DNA of 64,000 nucleotides, from assembly GCA_023079485.1 (NCBI GenBank), contig CM041085.1, positions 93,259,115-93,323,114 of the forward strand, written 5' to 3'. The notes under the pieces are model-generated. The model saw nothing but the letters and a program-made list of their open reading frames with translations, ran no database searches and had not been told where the DNA came from. Positions 63,840 to 64,000 of this stretch are shown here, piece by piece. Source of the stretch: Archilochus colubris (taxonomy: Eukaryota > Chordata > Aves > Apodiformes > Trochilidae). Numbering within the stretch: the stretch's first letter is position 1; every line of letters starts with the position of its first letter. Made by a program: the position numbers and the translations under genes.

Positions 63840-64000
63840 CTTGGACTGACAAGAGTGTGTGGAAGGAGAAAGTGTCTGCTCCTTTAAGGTCATGTTCAAG
63901 GAACCAATCAAATCAGATCATAAAGGAAAAAAAAGGAATCCTGAAAACCAACTACTGGGAGGTAGTTGACATGAATGAGGTGAGTGAGATGCTCAGTGCC
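63840..64000. other. Window edge, nothing recognised
   Basis: 160 bp of apparently unique DNA. An 8-A run occurs at about 63928-63935. Confidence 0.5.

Overview
The window looks like bird nuclear DNA. Its 3'-end CR1 LINE copies carry the avian tail of two or three ATTCTRTGA-type octamers, and its LTR sequences belong to avian ERVL-like families. The unique DNA is AT-rich and there are almost no other repeat classes. I cannot name the species. I see no convincing protein-coding gene, rRNA, tRNA or CRISPR array. Most long open frames either lie inside repeats or look like chance, so the window is a gene desert or the inside of a very large intron.

Layout, left to right: unique DNA with an old CR1 tail (6.3-6.7 kb); a solo ERVL-type LTR on the minus strand (7243-8029); CR1 tails at 10.8, 13.7 and 14.6 kb, the last two head-to-tail; a small GC-rich, CpG-bearing patch at 20.5-20.76 kb with a possible exon outline; a CTTT microsatellite (21.76 kb); and plus-strand CR1 copies at 22.4, 30.1, 32.3/32.6, 37.6 and 51.1 kb, several of them internally deleted. 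A partial ERVL-type LTR lies at 33.1-33.5 kb, a minus-strand CR1 ORF2 fragment at 41.6-42.5 kb, and a palindromic LTR-like element with a perfect 6-bp target duplication at 46051-46439. At the right end a 654-bp solo LTR sits inside a short CR1 tail (63051-63704).

The best signals for a second look are the 389-bp palindromic element with TG..CA ends and AGTCTC duplications, the LTR-in-CR1 nest at the right edge, the GC-rich patch at 20.5 kb, and several stretches of unique DNA at 56-62 kb that resemble conserved non-coding regulatory DNA. The last is a visual impression and needs an alignment. Recognisable interspersed repeats cover roughly 9 kb, about one seventh of the window. All family names come from reading motifs by eye, without a database search.
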